A DNA stretch of 64,000 nucleotides from Thuidium tamariscinum (Eukaryota; Streptophyta; Bryopsida; Hypnales; Thuidiaceae). This document shows, piece after piece, positions 1-12,500 of the stretch. Within the stretch, counting starts at the first letter, position 1. Each line of letters begins with the position of its first letter. Position numbers and translations under genes: made by a program. The notes under the pieces were generated by a model. That model did no database searches and had not been told where the DNA came from. It was given only the letters and a program-made list of their open reading frames with translations. The stretch is taken from positions 13,144,001 through 13,208,000 of the forward strand of contig OX344752.2 of assembly GCA_947034885.2 (NCBI GenBank), in the 5' to 3' direction.

Positions 1-51
1 ATTTTAAACCCTTAATTCAAAAGAGAGGGATTATTGTCATTGTTCACACAG

Positions 52-3000
52 AATGTTTGCTCTTGGCCTTGGCTATGGCGAGCAGGGGGAGCACAAGCAG
101 CTGCTCGTTGTCGACGAGTACCAGGGAAAATCTTTGCAACTTGAAGTCTGCGAGGAAGTTCTCGCCGTAGTGACAAGTGAGAACCGAATTCGCTTGTGGA
201 AGCTCGAGCAGAGTGAAGTGAAGCCCTCTGGACTTCCTTCAGGCCGGAAGGTACCGTCGATTATCGTTTCCTTGAACTTTACGAACGCGTTTTAAGAACG
301 CGTTTTAGTGTTCCTGAGGCATTCGATCGAGTCTGATTGTATGTGCGAGTGCTGTGAATTGATGAAAAGCTATTGAATCTGAATCAGGTGGATACACTGA
401 AGAAGATTCTTTCTGTGCGCTGTAATTGCGATGGAACCAAAATAAGCTTCCTTGCAGAGAGCGATGGAATTGAACCGAAGATTTTTGTATATGATGATTA
501 TTTGGACAAATTTCTCTGTCACGACTTTGGGAATAACAAACCTGTTTCGCACTGCTGGGATGACGAGGACTGTAGATTGCTTGCATGCCAAACAGTATGC
601 TCAGAGGTGTGCTCATAGAATTGCTCACAAGAAGCTCAAAGAATAGTCATGAGATGCATTTGTTACTGAATGTACATGGAGTGGTTTGATTTTTTCGAGT
701 GCATGTTGTAAATAACTCGAATTCATAGTTAGGTTTAAGGGAAAGAACTAAGCAAGCAATGGCCCGCAGATGGAAACTTCTGACGAGTTTGACGAGATGG
801 AGACTTTCGCTTCGCATGTGTTTACTTTCTTTGTGACATCGGACTACCCGCAGGGCATATTCGAATATGAGAAAGTATGTGCACCGTTAAAATATCTGAA
901 GTGATCTTTTGTTACAAATCAAATCATTCAAGAACTACTCTGGATACTGCAGTGCTCTGTAATCGTAATTAGGAGCTTACAAACTTGTTTTGGTCACAAA
1001 GCAGATAGAGGTACTCAATAATCAGCGCCTTCTTGTTGGAGTATCTGTACCGCATCTTATCTTTTATACTGAGGGTCCAGCTCCAAGTGCTGAAGATCTT
1101 GCTGCTCCTGGACCCTTCGAGATGAAAGTTCTTCGAGATTTTGTAGGTTTTGTAAGTACTCCGCTTATTCCCGCGTTCTAATCAAGTAGTTAGAAGTGAG
1201 ATTGAGTCTTTTCACGATGTCAGCTGTGGCAACTACATCACTTTCGAAATGCTGCATCCATTGTCAAGTAACGCTTTGTGGATTACATGATCTCTATCGG
1301 TCATTTTTATTCAGTTGATACCTTCTGAAATATGTTGCATTACAGGAGGATGTTGACCAGAAAACTAAAAAAGGTCTGACTAGTTTCAACTACAACTTAG
1401 TCTTAGGTCCGATTATGCTGGTGGCCGCGTACAAATCCATTTCTTGGATACAAGACCCTGCTTTCTGGAAAAAGCTGGCCGCCATTTGTGTGAAGACTAA
1501 AAGAACTGACATAGCTGCCTATTGTTTCGGTCGGATGCAAGATGCCTTCGGAGTTCAATTGATTGAAAAAGCTGAGAATGAGCCGGTAAACATTCAATAA
1601 CAGTTGTGTAGCTATGGTCTATCAATTCATTAGACTGATGGATTTGATGTTGGACCAATGAATGGATGGTCATAGTGCTTTTATTTGATCAATTACAGTC
1701 TCGATCTTACAGGAAGAAGATGCAAGGGTTGCGATGGTGGCACTTCAGTTGGGACTGATTGATGATGCAAAGCAACTTTACGAAAATTGTAAACGATATG
1801 ATCTGCTCAATCAACTACATCAAGTATGAAACTATGTGTTCGCAGGTGTAATCATTAATAATTAAGTATCGCAGAAATTGGAGTATTGAGGATTGAAGAT
1901 TTCTTAGCTCCTTACTCATTTAATGTGCAGCTTTGCTGTGATTGGGAGAAGGCACTAGAAGTAGCCACTAAGAATGATCGGGTGCACCTGAAAAACACAC
2001 ACCACTCGTATGCGAAATACTTAGAAGTTAGAGGAAAATACAAGGATGCTACTCATCACTTCGAGCTTTCTGGAACGCACAGGTATAATCTCTGCGGAAA
2101 TCGAAAGAAACTTAAAAGAGCTTGATTTAAGATTAGCACTTGTCTCTTCAGAATTTGTGATTAAAATTCCATTTTTGCAGAATGCAGGTATGAAGTCCCG
2201 CGAATGCTCTATGCAGCCCAGCAAGTCGAAGAGCTGCAAGATTACATCGACAATAGCTCTGATCCAGAATTGCAACGGTGGTGGGCTCATTTTTGTGAAG
2301 CCAATGACCTCTTATCAGAAGCTGTTGAGTACTACAGTGCTGTACGTTAGCCTCTGTTCATTCGTACCTGTGGTTTGACATAATTGAAATGATGAATGTC
2401 AAATGGAGGTCATGTTAGAGGTTAGTTGACAGTAAAGATGGTACAAAACCTCTGTTTGGTAACGATGCCTCGGTGTTATGTCTCGAGTCTTGACATAGAT
2501 CCGAAAACGAGTATGTATTTCTGATAGCAGGAGAAACGTATTTAATTAATGCGCTTGCTATCTTTCAGTGGATTTTATGTTGGTAAAAATGCCATTTACA
2601 TAATATATTGGCCGGATGTCCCATGGTCCTTTCTTCCTTAATGTAATTCATATGGTAATCGTGCAGGCAGGAGATGTATGCTCTTTGGTTCGAGTGCATT
2701 GCTACGAGAAGGATTTTGATGCTGCTGCTGAGGTTGCGGAGTCGACTGGAAATGCTGCGGCTGCCTTTCAATTGGCTCGGGAGGTATTGAGTAAATAATC
2801 ACTTCAAAGATCCAGTATTGCAGCTGTGTCATAATTGTCCCAAATATAAGTTGCTGAAGAATTTAAATTCGTTGGCGAGTTCCGCGAATCTTGTGAGCTC
2901 ATGGATATAGTCGTGAGTAGTCAGGATGTGCTTCGCTTACAACCACGCTGGTCTCTGCAGTATGAGAAAATTGGCGACATCCGCCAGGGCATCCATTTTT

Positions 3001-6000
3001 TTAAGGTGGCCGGAAAGTCAAGTTATGCTGCACAGTTGGCTATGAAGACTGGCATGGATAGCGAGCTCTTGCCATTATCTCTTCAGGTAAACTTCATTGA
3101 TCTTCTCCTGGATGTTTTGGGGCCATGATGTGCATAACGAGAATATAACCTTTGCAAGAAAGAGGTCATCTGCGTGGATAACAATTATCTCTCTGTTGCC
3201 CATAGATGCTTGAGGGAAAAGATGCTGATTCGTGGGTTGTGATTCTTGCTTTCTTACCAGAGTTCCAAGGAGGTGATGCTTGTCTCGGCAGCATATTTCC
3301 AGAAGAAAGGCATGAGTGAAGAGGCTGCGCTCCTTTATCAAAAGGTTGGGAAATCCAAACATGACGAGATAGTGTTTTCCGTCTATTGCATGACAGATTA
3401 CTTCGAAAATGTTGCCCTGTCCAACTCTTTGTAGGTTCATACCCGAATCTACCTGATGTTACCACTTCATACAGGTCAGTCTTATACAGAAGGTGGCAGT
3501 GCTTGTCGTTCGTTTTGTCATTTCCCCATCACGAAGGGCAGACAAAAGCACCCTTGAAAGCCTTAAGGTTTCCTCCGGTTGTTGGAGCTATCTTTTTAAG
3601 TCCAATTCTAGTTTTCATGCTGTGTTTTTTCTTTGACCTTCTCTGACTGTGATAGTCGCACGAGAAACAAATTGTAATACATTGTCTGAAACTAGTTGTA
3701 GTCTGAAAACTCCAAATGTACGCTCATTTTGAAACCTCTCCGAAGGTATTGGAGTTTTTCTTGATCCAACTTATTTATGAAAATCTTCGGTTTCGTGCTC
3801 TATTCCATTCAATCTTTCACTTCTGGTTGTAAAAAGGAGTAAGAAAGTGTCGGATTCAAAATCAAGTGTTCGTGAAGGTTGCAACTACTTTCTCAAGCGC
3901 TACTTTGCCGATGAATGTCAGAATTTCTGGCGCCCAGAATCGCGCCAATTTATCGATATTGATGATAAGACGATCACAGTTGGACTTAAAGATATTTAAA
4001 TTGTTCATATGTTTCAATTTGTCTATTTGGGGTAATACTGTGTTGCTTCAAAGGTAGGATTCTGCCTTCAATCGCATCGACAGTATACGATTGATGAAAC
4101 AGAAATGTTTGTATTCCCGTCGTTTGACATTTGCATAAGTCGCGCAACTTGTGCAGGGCGGAGATTTGGGAACTGCAATTGATATCTGCTTTCGTTCCCA
4201 ACTATTTGATGCACTTAGAAATATTGCCGAAAGTCTTGATGAATCGGCGGATCCTTCACTCCTTGCAAAGTAAGAAATTTCTGTAAGTGATACTATTCTG
4301 AATTTTACTACATAATTTTCTACATTTAATTGATTGCTGAGTATCTCTGTAAGTATTGATCCGAAAAACTTGATCGTTTCTCTGTTTTTGTGGTAGGTGT
4401 GGAGATTATCTCTTGCAGCACAAGCAGTTTGACAAGGCAGTGAAGCTATTCATTGCAGCCAAGTTACACCATCAAGCACTTGATCTTGTAGGTTTTTCTC
4501 TTCACAGAATTCTTTTACTATTTCATTCAGATCATTATTTTCAGTTTCAGAGTTGCTTCGTGTAGTGTACGAAAGAAGGCATTACTATCACGGAGGCGAT
4601 GGCCGAGGCTATTTGCCCTAACCATGACGGCAAAAGAGATGAAGAGCATTCTCAACTCCTCTCGCGTCTGGCGGCTTCTTGTCACGCACAAGGCTCTTAC
4701 CACCTTGCATGCAAGAAATACACTCAAGCTGGAGATCGCGTGATGGCTATGAAGGTTTTGTATCCATCTTGTGCGATTTCTCCCTGTCAAACGTTATATT
4801 ATAATATGATTTTTTCCTTCGCGAAGCGAATCTTGTACGAAGCCGGCATTGAAATAGGACTCGTACTCCTGCGATGTACCTTGTTAAATTGCAGCGAACC
4901 AAGTTCATACTCCGGAGGGTTTGCTTACATTTCTTTTTTCTTATTCAACAATTTTCATTCTTCCAGGCTTTACTAAAATCGGGAGACACAGAGAGGATTA
5001 TTTTTTTCGCGAATGTATCCAGGTGATTCGAACTTCATACAAAGTAAATTGATTGCAGTCTCAAATTGGCTGAATTCATGTCTGAGATCGTGTAACTTAA
5101 GTTTATGATTCAGTTACGTGCAGGCAGAAGGATATATTCATCCTGGCTGCTAATTACCTACAGACTCTCGACTGGCATGGGGATCCCAGTGCCATTAAGA
5201 TAATTGTGCAGGTTTTTTACTAGAGCAAACTTGTACAAATTCAGTACATTCTGGCAATTAACTCCAAATTCAGATGAACGTAAAAAATGCTTTCTGTTTG
5301 TTCAGATGTACACAAAAGCTGGTGAAATGGAGTCACTTGCTTCATTTTATGAAGCGTGCGCTCAAATTGAAATTGACGAGTTCAGAGATTACGAGAAGGT
5401 AAGGTCATCCTTGCCGTATCCTCAGATTATCTTATGATCAGAATGTTGCGAACATTCAATAGAAATCTAGTTGAAATATGGTATCATCGAGGTTTGTTAT
5501 GCCTAGAGAAGAGGGACTGTGCTAGTTCATGCGAGTGTTCATGACGTTATTTGCAAGATACTCGGAATCTAGCTCTGTGTCTTCAAGGGAATTTCAGGCA
5601 CTTGGAGCCATGGCTGAAGCATCAAAGTATCTGAAGAAATCGAACAAGTTCGACAAAGATGAGAAACTAAAATCTTTGCAAAACCGCATAGCTGAAATGG
5701 AACATTTCGGACAGGTTCTTGAATACACCATCCTGTGAGCAGCCATTATTTGATGAGACAAATGTCTTTTGAATCCACTTTTTGGGTCGTTAGATGATTT
5801 TATATAAAAGATTACACATTCAGTGATTAGAAGATTGTTGTGGACCTGTTGATGAATTTAAATTACATGCTGATGTCTCAGATTCGAAGAATGGCAAAGA
5901 CTGATCCTGTGGGAATGGTGAAGGCTTGTAGAGAGCTCTTCACAAAGCTCTCTTGCAACAAGGGAAGCCCCCAGGTACCGGTCACGTCTTATGTGTTTAT

Positions 6001-6748
6001 CTATGCGTTCCTTTTTCTGTATTGAAGCTAAATTCCTGGCTTCAAGTCGAATTGGCCACTCCAGCATGTAGATTCTGTTGTAGCGAAGCTTAATATAGAC
6101 ATATGAATCATCTGAATGATAACAAAGGAAAGCGATGTTCATGAGTGTCTTCTAACCTCTCTAAGCTTGCAGGCTGCATTGCGAGTAGGTGATCTGTATG
6201 CTCTACTTATTGAGTTTTACTTTCGGCAAGGGAATTCGGAGCAGGTGGTGTACTATCCTCATTGATGCACCTGTTCATGAGTACTTTTTGCTACTGAAAG
6301 AGAAGAAATTACTCATGATCATGACTGTTGACTGTTGAGCTCTTCGTGGATGATCAGGCCTATCAACTGCTTGAGAAGATGCGGTCCCAGAAAATTCTCA
6401 TAGGTCATTATGTTGACCAGAGTATTGTGGAATCGATCTACCAGGTAGGATTTCCGGGTATTTTGAATTTAGGCTTCAGTTGATAGTGTTCTGACTTAGT
6501 TCCTTGGGCATTAAGTACATACGTTTTACTGATAGTTCCGAGTAATTTCGGCGGTGTATTTCTATCCGTGACCGTTCATCTTACGGAGTTTATATCCAGA
6601 AGAAAATAAACGTTTCGACTTGCTCACTCAGCTTTGGCAAGGTAACAGTGCCTTTGTTTAAATGCATCAGGCACTTGGTATGGAGGCAGCTGAGGACAAT
6701 CTCAACGAAGGAATCAGTGAAGAGATAGCCAGTCTTTGCCAAAGTTGA
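52..6748 (+). CDS. IFT140: IFT140, C-terminal part (intraflagellar transport IFT-A subunit)
   Basis: IFT140 belongs to the IFT-A complex, which drives retrograde transport in cilia and flagella; in a plant this means motile sperm. The window starts inside the gene, so most N-terminal WD repeats are missing. 22 GT-AG exons join in phase: 52-250, 388-594, 770-874, 1005-1151, 1346-1585, 1713-1823, 1931-2082, 2188-2341, 2667-2783, 2961-3086, 3261-3344, 4157-4269, 4397-4487, 4566-4754, 4967-5022, 5124-5211, 5306-5398, 5598-5714, 5882-5974, 6173-6244, 6358-6444, 6671-6748 (TGA). They encode about 905 residues, mostly TPR-like helical repeats. Stretches matching animal IFT140 in order include [67 protein letters not shown] and [18 protein letters not shown]. 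No stop or frameshift is seen. The intron 3345-4156 (812 bp) is much longer than the others. Exon ends were placed by eye and could be off by a codon in places. Confidence 0.95.
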
Positions 6749-7332
6749 CACTCCAGGAGATTTGCTACTTTGCAGCGGATGACAAAGCCCCCGGATTTGG
6801 ACCGCACATTTTCAGAATACTCGACATCGAAATAGAACATTATCAAAGGTAAGGATCGCGCATCCCGGACGTGAATCCAGTTATGACAAAAGAATATGAG
6901 CTGCTCTTAAGTTACTCGGCTGAAGTCCCACTGTGTTAGAATCACAATAGGTGCCAGTGATATATCAGCTCAGGTGGTCAGCATAGACATCCGACGTTTC
7001 ATCGCGCAAACAAAGAATGGCGATCAACGGTGCCACCATTGCTGCTTTACTTACTATGAATATTCTCCTTGTCGTATGACTCCTTCGCTCAACAGCCCAT
7101 CCAGTCAATTTTGTCTATTTGCCCTAGAGTATGGCTTCAGTAGAATCCACTTTTTCACTGAATTTTTCGATTGAACTGCTTTACAGGCCTCCGAATTGAT
7201 ACGCATCAAGTTGGACAACTGCCCTTCGGAAGTGCCTTTCTACGCGGTGTTTCATGATTCTGGCTGTACCATATATAAATTTCAGAATCTTCTACAGGAT
7301 TTCTGTACTGCTAGAGAAAAGCAGAGGAGCTC
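6749..7332. other. 3' flank of IFT140
   Basis: This stretch holds the probable 3' UTR and the intergenic space between IFT140 and the CYP73 pseudogene, which converge. The short open frames at 6974-7174 and 7196-7378 resemble nothing I recognise. No clear poly(A) signal or repeat was identified. Confidence 0.4.
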
Positions 7333-7875
7333 CTACGATCTCGAAATTGTGATCGTCGTGAAATTTGTGGCAGTGTGAAGGCTGAAATGGCCTCCTTTCT
7401 CGGTCACATCAATTTTTGTGAACCCAAGAGGAAGGTCAAATATTTGTACGATGGACACAAATGCATATAATGGTAGAACCCGGATACTACCTTCTTGCAC
7501 CGAAGACAACTGGAAACGAAAATTTATGCTTCGGGGGTAGCAGATAACAATCTCAGGCATGAACATCTCTGACTTTTCCCACATATTTGGGTTATTACCA
7601 ATCCACCATGCAATGACCAGGACCTTGCTCCTTGAGGGTATATCATAGCCGCCAAGCTTGGTCTGCTTGACCTTCATGTGAAGAACAAGAGTGGGATATG
7701 CATGTGCAATCTCAACGTTTCCTTGAGAACGGCGGCAAGATATGGCAGTTGTGTCGGGTTCGGAGACCAAGTAGCCTTCACCATGTACTTCGTTCAGTTC
7801 GTTCCGGACTCGTTTGGCGTGGTTCTCAAGCTCAGCTATCCCTCATTCGATTGACTGGAAAGTTGATTCTATTGC
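7333..7875 (-). pseudogene. CYP73 (cinnamate 4-hydroxylase-like) cytochrome P450 pseudogene, C-terminal fragment
   Basis: Read on the minus strand, the fragment follows plant C4H from the I-helix to the C-terminus: AIESTFQSIE then a TGA where the family has Trp (7843-7845), then GIAELENH, LVSEPDT, LPYLAAVLKETLRLHMHIPLL (K-helix ExxR, in a shifted frame), KLGGYDIPSRSKVL, WWIGNNPNMWEK and the tail KIDVTEKGGHFSLH. The heme loop is also shifted. Its translation FGARR-stop-YPG shows a TAG codon (7487-7489), and the heme-ligand Cys codon TGT has become TAT (7484-7486). C4H hydroxylates cinnamate in the phenylpropanoid pathway in the ER. With at least one nonsense change, two frame switches and no heme ligand, this copy cannot work. 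The N-terminal half is absent or unrecognisable beyond 7875. Family assignment is strong; whether it is a true C4H or a close CYP73 paralogue is less certain. Confidence 0.87.
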
Positions 7876-8708
7876 ACACATGTGACACAGAATCCTCTAT
7901 TGTTAGCCGTCTCTCAAGACGTGGAAAATTTTCTTTCATCTCAAAAAGGAGAGAACTGCCATACCAGTCACGATTACCAAAGTCACTACTATGGTTGCAT
8001 AGATTCAGTTTGGGATTCGGACCTGCCACATGGGTTAGGTGTTCATTACGATGATCGTAATGGCTCAGAAAATTGATCTCAAGTAGAAACTTTACATAGA
8101 AAACGCAAGAATTGCAATGGTTTGGTGAATTTATGAAGGGGAAGCGAACGATTGAAGGGTGACTAACGTGCGACCAATTTCTACCGATTGAAAGAGCTAC
8201 TCGACTTGGCGGAAGATTCACTTGATTTTAGGGGTCTTCCTGAAGATCACACCGATCCTTGTCAGCCCATAACCATCAATGGACCTTCGGCCATAAACTT
8301 GCAAAACCGAGGCCACCCAAAGTTCAGTTTTGGAGATTTAAAATTCACTTCAACCACAATGCCAACCACGAATGTCACCCCCCTTGAAATTGTATCCTGG
8401 AATGGCTAATATTTGCTCAAAGGTAAGATTAGGATTCATCAACCCAATAAATCATATCGGTAATTATTTACAACTACAAAATATTCTGCCGTCAACCATT
8501 TTCGAGTAGCAACATCTGGACTTGTAGAACCCCTAAAGTACTTTGGGTGCTATTGAGCAAAATTGCACACACGCTGAAACAAAGGGAACTGGCCAAATTT
8601 CTAATCTCTTTCGCAACTTTTACTTGGAGCATCTTGTGCTTAATTTGAATTTCTATTCCTCCATCAATTTTGTAGTCTATTTCTTCAGCATCTCCAAGAT
8701 CATAATTC
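7876..8708. other. Intergenic, no gene recognised
   Basis: Upstream of the CYP73 fragment. The frame at 7832-8221 (-) and that at 8188-8409 (+) match no family I know; some of this may be decayed P450 N-terminal sequence, but I could not align it. Confidence 0.3.
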
Positions 8709-9685
8709 TTAACCCTAAGCCGCCCAAGAGGACAAAAAGTGTCCTCACATAGTTTTAAGCTAAATTCAAAGTACTGTAATTTTTTCATCCAATGTCCGAA
8801 TTCAATCAAACTTGTTGTGAAAGTTGTGCCTTTTTTTCTAGTTTGTGTGGTAAAATTTTCAGAACAATCCAAGAGTTAATGATTTTCTGGAAGCCAATCA
8901 AAGTTCACAAGCTCAATTTGATTCACCAATGTGCACTTCATGGTTGCAACTTTGGGGGCTTGTATCTCCTTCATCTGATGCCCGATTTCAATAAAATTTA
9001 TTGGGTTGTGTTCCCTTTGAACTCTAGTTATAGTGGTGAAATTTTCATGTCAATCCAAGTTGTTTTGAATGTTTGGAGCAATTCAAAATTCAAGATCCCG
9101 CCATTTATGGACTATAGTGAACTTTGGCGGCTTGTATCTTCTTCATACAATGTCCGTTTTCAATAATTGTTTTTGGAAAAGTTGTGCATACTAGTCTAGT
9201 TTGTGTGGATAAATTTTCATATCAATAGAAGAATATATGAATGACCGAGAAGAATTTTAGTAGAAGGAGGTCCAGCCCTAGATGTGTTTTTTGCAACTTT
9301 TCTTGCCTATTTTTGACATTTGCAAGCCATTTTGCAAACACATTGGGTCAATTGAATGATATTTTTTTCACAAATGTGTTTGCATCCTGGTTTTAAAATC
9401 ACTTCGTAGTTTAAATTTTTTTTTCATTTGATTAGGTTTTGAAATCAAATTTGGCTTCTAAATGAGTTTTTTGGAAAATTTCAGCATTCTTTTTCAACAC
9501 TAAAACATTATAATCTTGCAATCTATATGGTCAAATGATTTCAAATTTGATCCATGACATCTGCAACATGTGTACTACATGATTGTTTAGTTAAGATCTG
9601 TATAACTTAGTCAAATTTAGATTTATAGCACTTCAAAAGCTAAGATGTTTTTTACCCAAATCGGCCATGGGCGGTCTAGGGTTAA
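8709..9685. mobile_element. TTAA-bounded TIR element, copy 1 (non-coding)
   Basis: The left end reads TTAACCCTAAGCCGCCCAAG and the right end, reverse-complemented, TTAACCCTAGACCGCCCATG, so terminal inverted repeats of about 20 bp sit just inside TTAA at both ends. The interior resembles the element at 55588-56565 in inverse orientation (for instance the stretch around 9270-9350 against 55900-56000). No transposase is encoded. TTAA target sites are characteristic of piggyBac-type elements, so a non-autonomous piggyBac-like element is the best guess; the class is inferred from the ends only. Confidence 0.7.
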
Positions 9686-9702
9686 AGTAGTACAATATAC
9701 TT

Positions 9703-10572
9703 TTAAAACCCTCAAGTCCTAAAAGCCTTTTTTCCATCAAAAATCACTCAAAAGTCCTATTTCTACAACAAAGAGCAAAAAAGATTTTCAAATGTTATTT
9801 TTGTATACCTAACCATAGGATCTTGTACTAGACTAGTGTCAAAATGTGTGGAAGAAATTTTAAAAACTTTGACCATGTAGATTGCAAGATATTTGCATTT
9901 AAAGTAAAGGAAATAAGTTTTTGTACCTTATTCAACTACATTTTTTGGCTTTGAACCTCTTACCTTAAATTTTTTGCCCTCCTAATTTTAAATTTCTAAT
10001 TCTATGAGATGAAGAATTGAATTAAGGGTATAGAATAAGAATTTTTTTCTTAAATTTAGTTTTCACTAATTAAAAAATTGTTAAGTAGAAATAGATTCTA
10101 GATCGAAATACACTAATCTCAATGGTGAGATTATTTTAGCAAAAAATTTTTAACCTTGCAAAGATTTGTTTTTCTTAAAAATTGTAAAAATTGAGTTTAG
10201 GGTTGAATCGTAGAAGTTGTTTTTTCAAGAAGATGCTCTAATTGCTCAAAAAATAAGATTGCCCATAACATTTGCAATAAATCCAAATGGAATGAATCAA
10301 AGCTTCCTATGTGGATACAATCTAATACAAAGAAAATATTTTAAAATATTTATTTGAAGTTTATTTGAAGATTTTTTTTGCCTATTGAAAAGAATTTGGC
10401 TTTTTGTACCATAAATTTTTCTTCTTAGCATTGATTGAAATAGAAATTATACTTTTAGAAATCTTATATATTTTCCTATCTTTACAAAAGATTTCAAAAA
10501 ATCACAACAAATATTGAGACTATAGGAGTTCCATTTTGTCCTATAGTGGGACAATGGGACTTTAGGGGTTAA
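9703..10572. mobile_element. TTAA-bounded TIR element, copy 2 (non-coding)
   Basis: The ends are TTAAAACCCTCAAGTCC and, reverse-complemented, TTAACCCCTAAAGTCC. The interior aligns with copy 3 at 26062-27002: shared words include TAGGATCTTGTA near 9828 and 26169, and CCATGTAGATTGCAAGATAT near 9874 and 26227. It lies only 17 bp from copy 1. Coding capacity is nil. Confidence 0.65.
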
Positions 10573-11074
10573 AAATAAATCCTTGTCTTCTACTAGGTGA
10601 AAAATTTGATATTCCAAAATCATTTTATGATATCTTGCAAAGCAAAATTCTTCACATCTTTTATGTCACCAATTATAATAGAATGAATAAGCTTTATTGT
10701 AGTAGATATAGATTTATTCTACAAGAAAATATGATTTTTCAATTTTTTAAGATTATCTTTTTTAACCTTTCAAAAGTTCAAGGAAATACTAAAAACACAT
10801 ATAATTTACCAACAACAAACTTGTTTCTTTTGTAAATTGGTTGGTTAGGATATTAGAAAAAATTCCCACACTATATAAAGTTCCAAAAAATATTGTCAAG
10901 AATTGCATCCCAATAGAAGCCTAACCAAAAATAAAAACTTGATCCTAGTCATCAAAAGATTTTAGGAATTCATAATGTTATGAATTTGCTTTATACATGT
11001 AAGAAGTTTAGTGCATTTGTAATATAGTAGGAGACAATTATGATTTCCTTGCAACCAAATCATAAGGAGCTTGA
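10573..11074. other. AT-rich intergenic
   Basis: AT-rich sequence without a recognisable gene. The 66-codon frame at 10635-10835 has low-complexity composition and no family resemblance. Confidence 0.3.
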
Positions 11075-11290
11075 CACTAGTAGAAACCCATGTTTAATGT
11101 GACAAAGCCTAATTTTTCTTGATGGATTTTACTAGGCATCAAAAGTAACAACCCGTGTTTTTATGTCAGCATTGATGTTGTGTTGAACATTTTTGTTGAC
11201 ATAAAAACACGGGTTGTTACTTTTGATGCTTAGCAAAATCCGTCAAGAAAAATTAGGCCTTGTTACATTAAACAGGGGGTTCTACTAGTG
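11075..11290. mobile_element. CACTA-type MITE (216 bp palindrome)
   Basis: The element begins CACTAGTAGAAACCC and ends GGGTTCTACTAGTG. It is almost entirely palindromic, with arms of about 93 bp around a short centre near 11175. It is flanked by a 3-bp direct duplication TGA (11072-11074 and 11291-11293). CACTA ends plus 3-bp duplications are the hallmarks of the CACTA (En/Spm) superfamily. Non-coding, so it must be mobilised in trans. Confidence 0.85.
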
Positions 11291-12252
11291 TGAGGTAGGC
11301 ACCAACCATTTGATAATAAGCCATAAGAGTATTACCACTTTATTTCTATTGACTTGTCAGGATCACATCCCTATATAATACTAGTAGTTTAATTTGGTGC
11401 TCCTAGTTTTGTTCAACTTTGTGAGTGGCATTGCTGAAGACATGTACAAAGTTTTCCCTTCATCTACCATTGACAACATTTTTATCCAACATTGGTAGGG
11501 ACTTTAGCACCTAAATTGTATAATACAGTAGCATGCAACAATCTAGCTCATAACAATTTTAAATGAAATGAAAAATTAAGTTTGGCTCCTAGTTTCAAGT
11601 CAACAAATAATTTTCATTTTTGAACTAGATTTTTATTTCATTCAAGTAGAAGATCGAGTTACTTTTGAGCTCCAAAAAACTCTTTGTTTTATAAAGCCTC
11701 TCTACCCCTCTCCAAATTTTGCGCATAGCTTTTTTATTGGAGGCTCTAAATTACAAACATTTTTTTGTACCTAGAAATTTAATTTGATTTCTCAAATTCT
11801 CACATATCTTTTTTTCCTACATGAAAGTTCATTTATCATGCATCAATAAAGTCAACATAATCACTTAGTTTTCAATATGAGCAATCATACTACCAACTTG
11901 CTTCAACTTCTCCCATATTTTTAGATGATTAAATATTGACAATGAATTTCATGGAAATAAAGTTGATTTTTCTATCCTATCTTATCACATTCGATCAATG
12001 AAATCAAACCTTCTTCCTTGTACTATAACAATCCTTAGGATTATGTACCTAGTGGATTTGATGTTTATTTAAAAAATATTAAATTTCAATCTTGTTTGAC
12101 TTCATTTCACTTGATCTTAGCCATCTATTTTTATAAAGATTATTTACTATTAGACCTACTTCTTGACTATATTTTCAAATAATAGGATGAATTGAGGCCA
12201 CTTGACACTACATCCTAAGGCCATTGAATTATCAAAATTTATTGGTTGGTAG
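11291..12252. other. AT-rich intergenic
   Basis: About 960 bp between the two CACTA-type MITEs. No gene, RNA or repeat was recognised. Confidence 0.3.
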
Positions 12253-12500
12253 CACTAGAAGAAAAACGCAGAAAAACAGGTTTCAGCAAACAGATCACGT
12301 CAGGTAGATTGTGTTGAAACTGCGTTGCTGAAAACGCAGGAAAATGCTGAAAACACTGAAAAAATGCAGAAAAACACTGAAAACGCGTTTTTTTGTGTTT
12401 TTTTGTGTTTTTTCCGCGTTTTCAGAAACGCAGTCTCAACACAATCTACCTGACGAGATCTGTTTGCTGAAACCTGTTTTTCTGCGTTTTTCTTCTAGTG
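12253..12500. mobile_element. CACTA-type MITE (248 bp palindrome)
   Basis: The ends are CACTAGAAGAAAAACGCAG and, reverse-complemented, the same 19 bases. Arms of more than 100 bp pair across a centre rich in GAAAAC/GTTTTT words. The flanking direct duplication is TAG (12250-12252 and 12501-12503). It shares the CACTAG-AGAA start with the 11075 element but not its interior, so it is a different family in the same superfamily. Confidence 0.86.
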
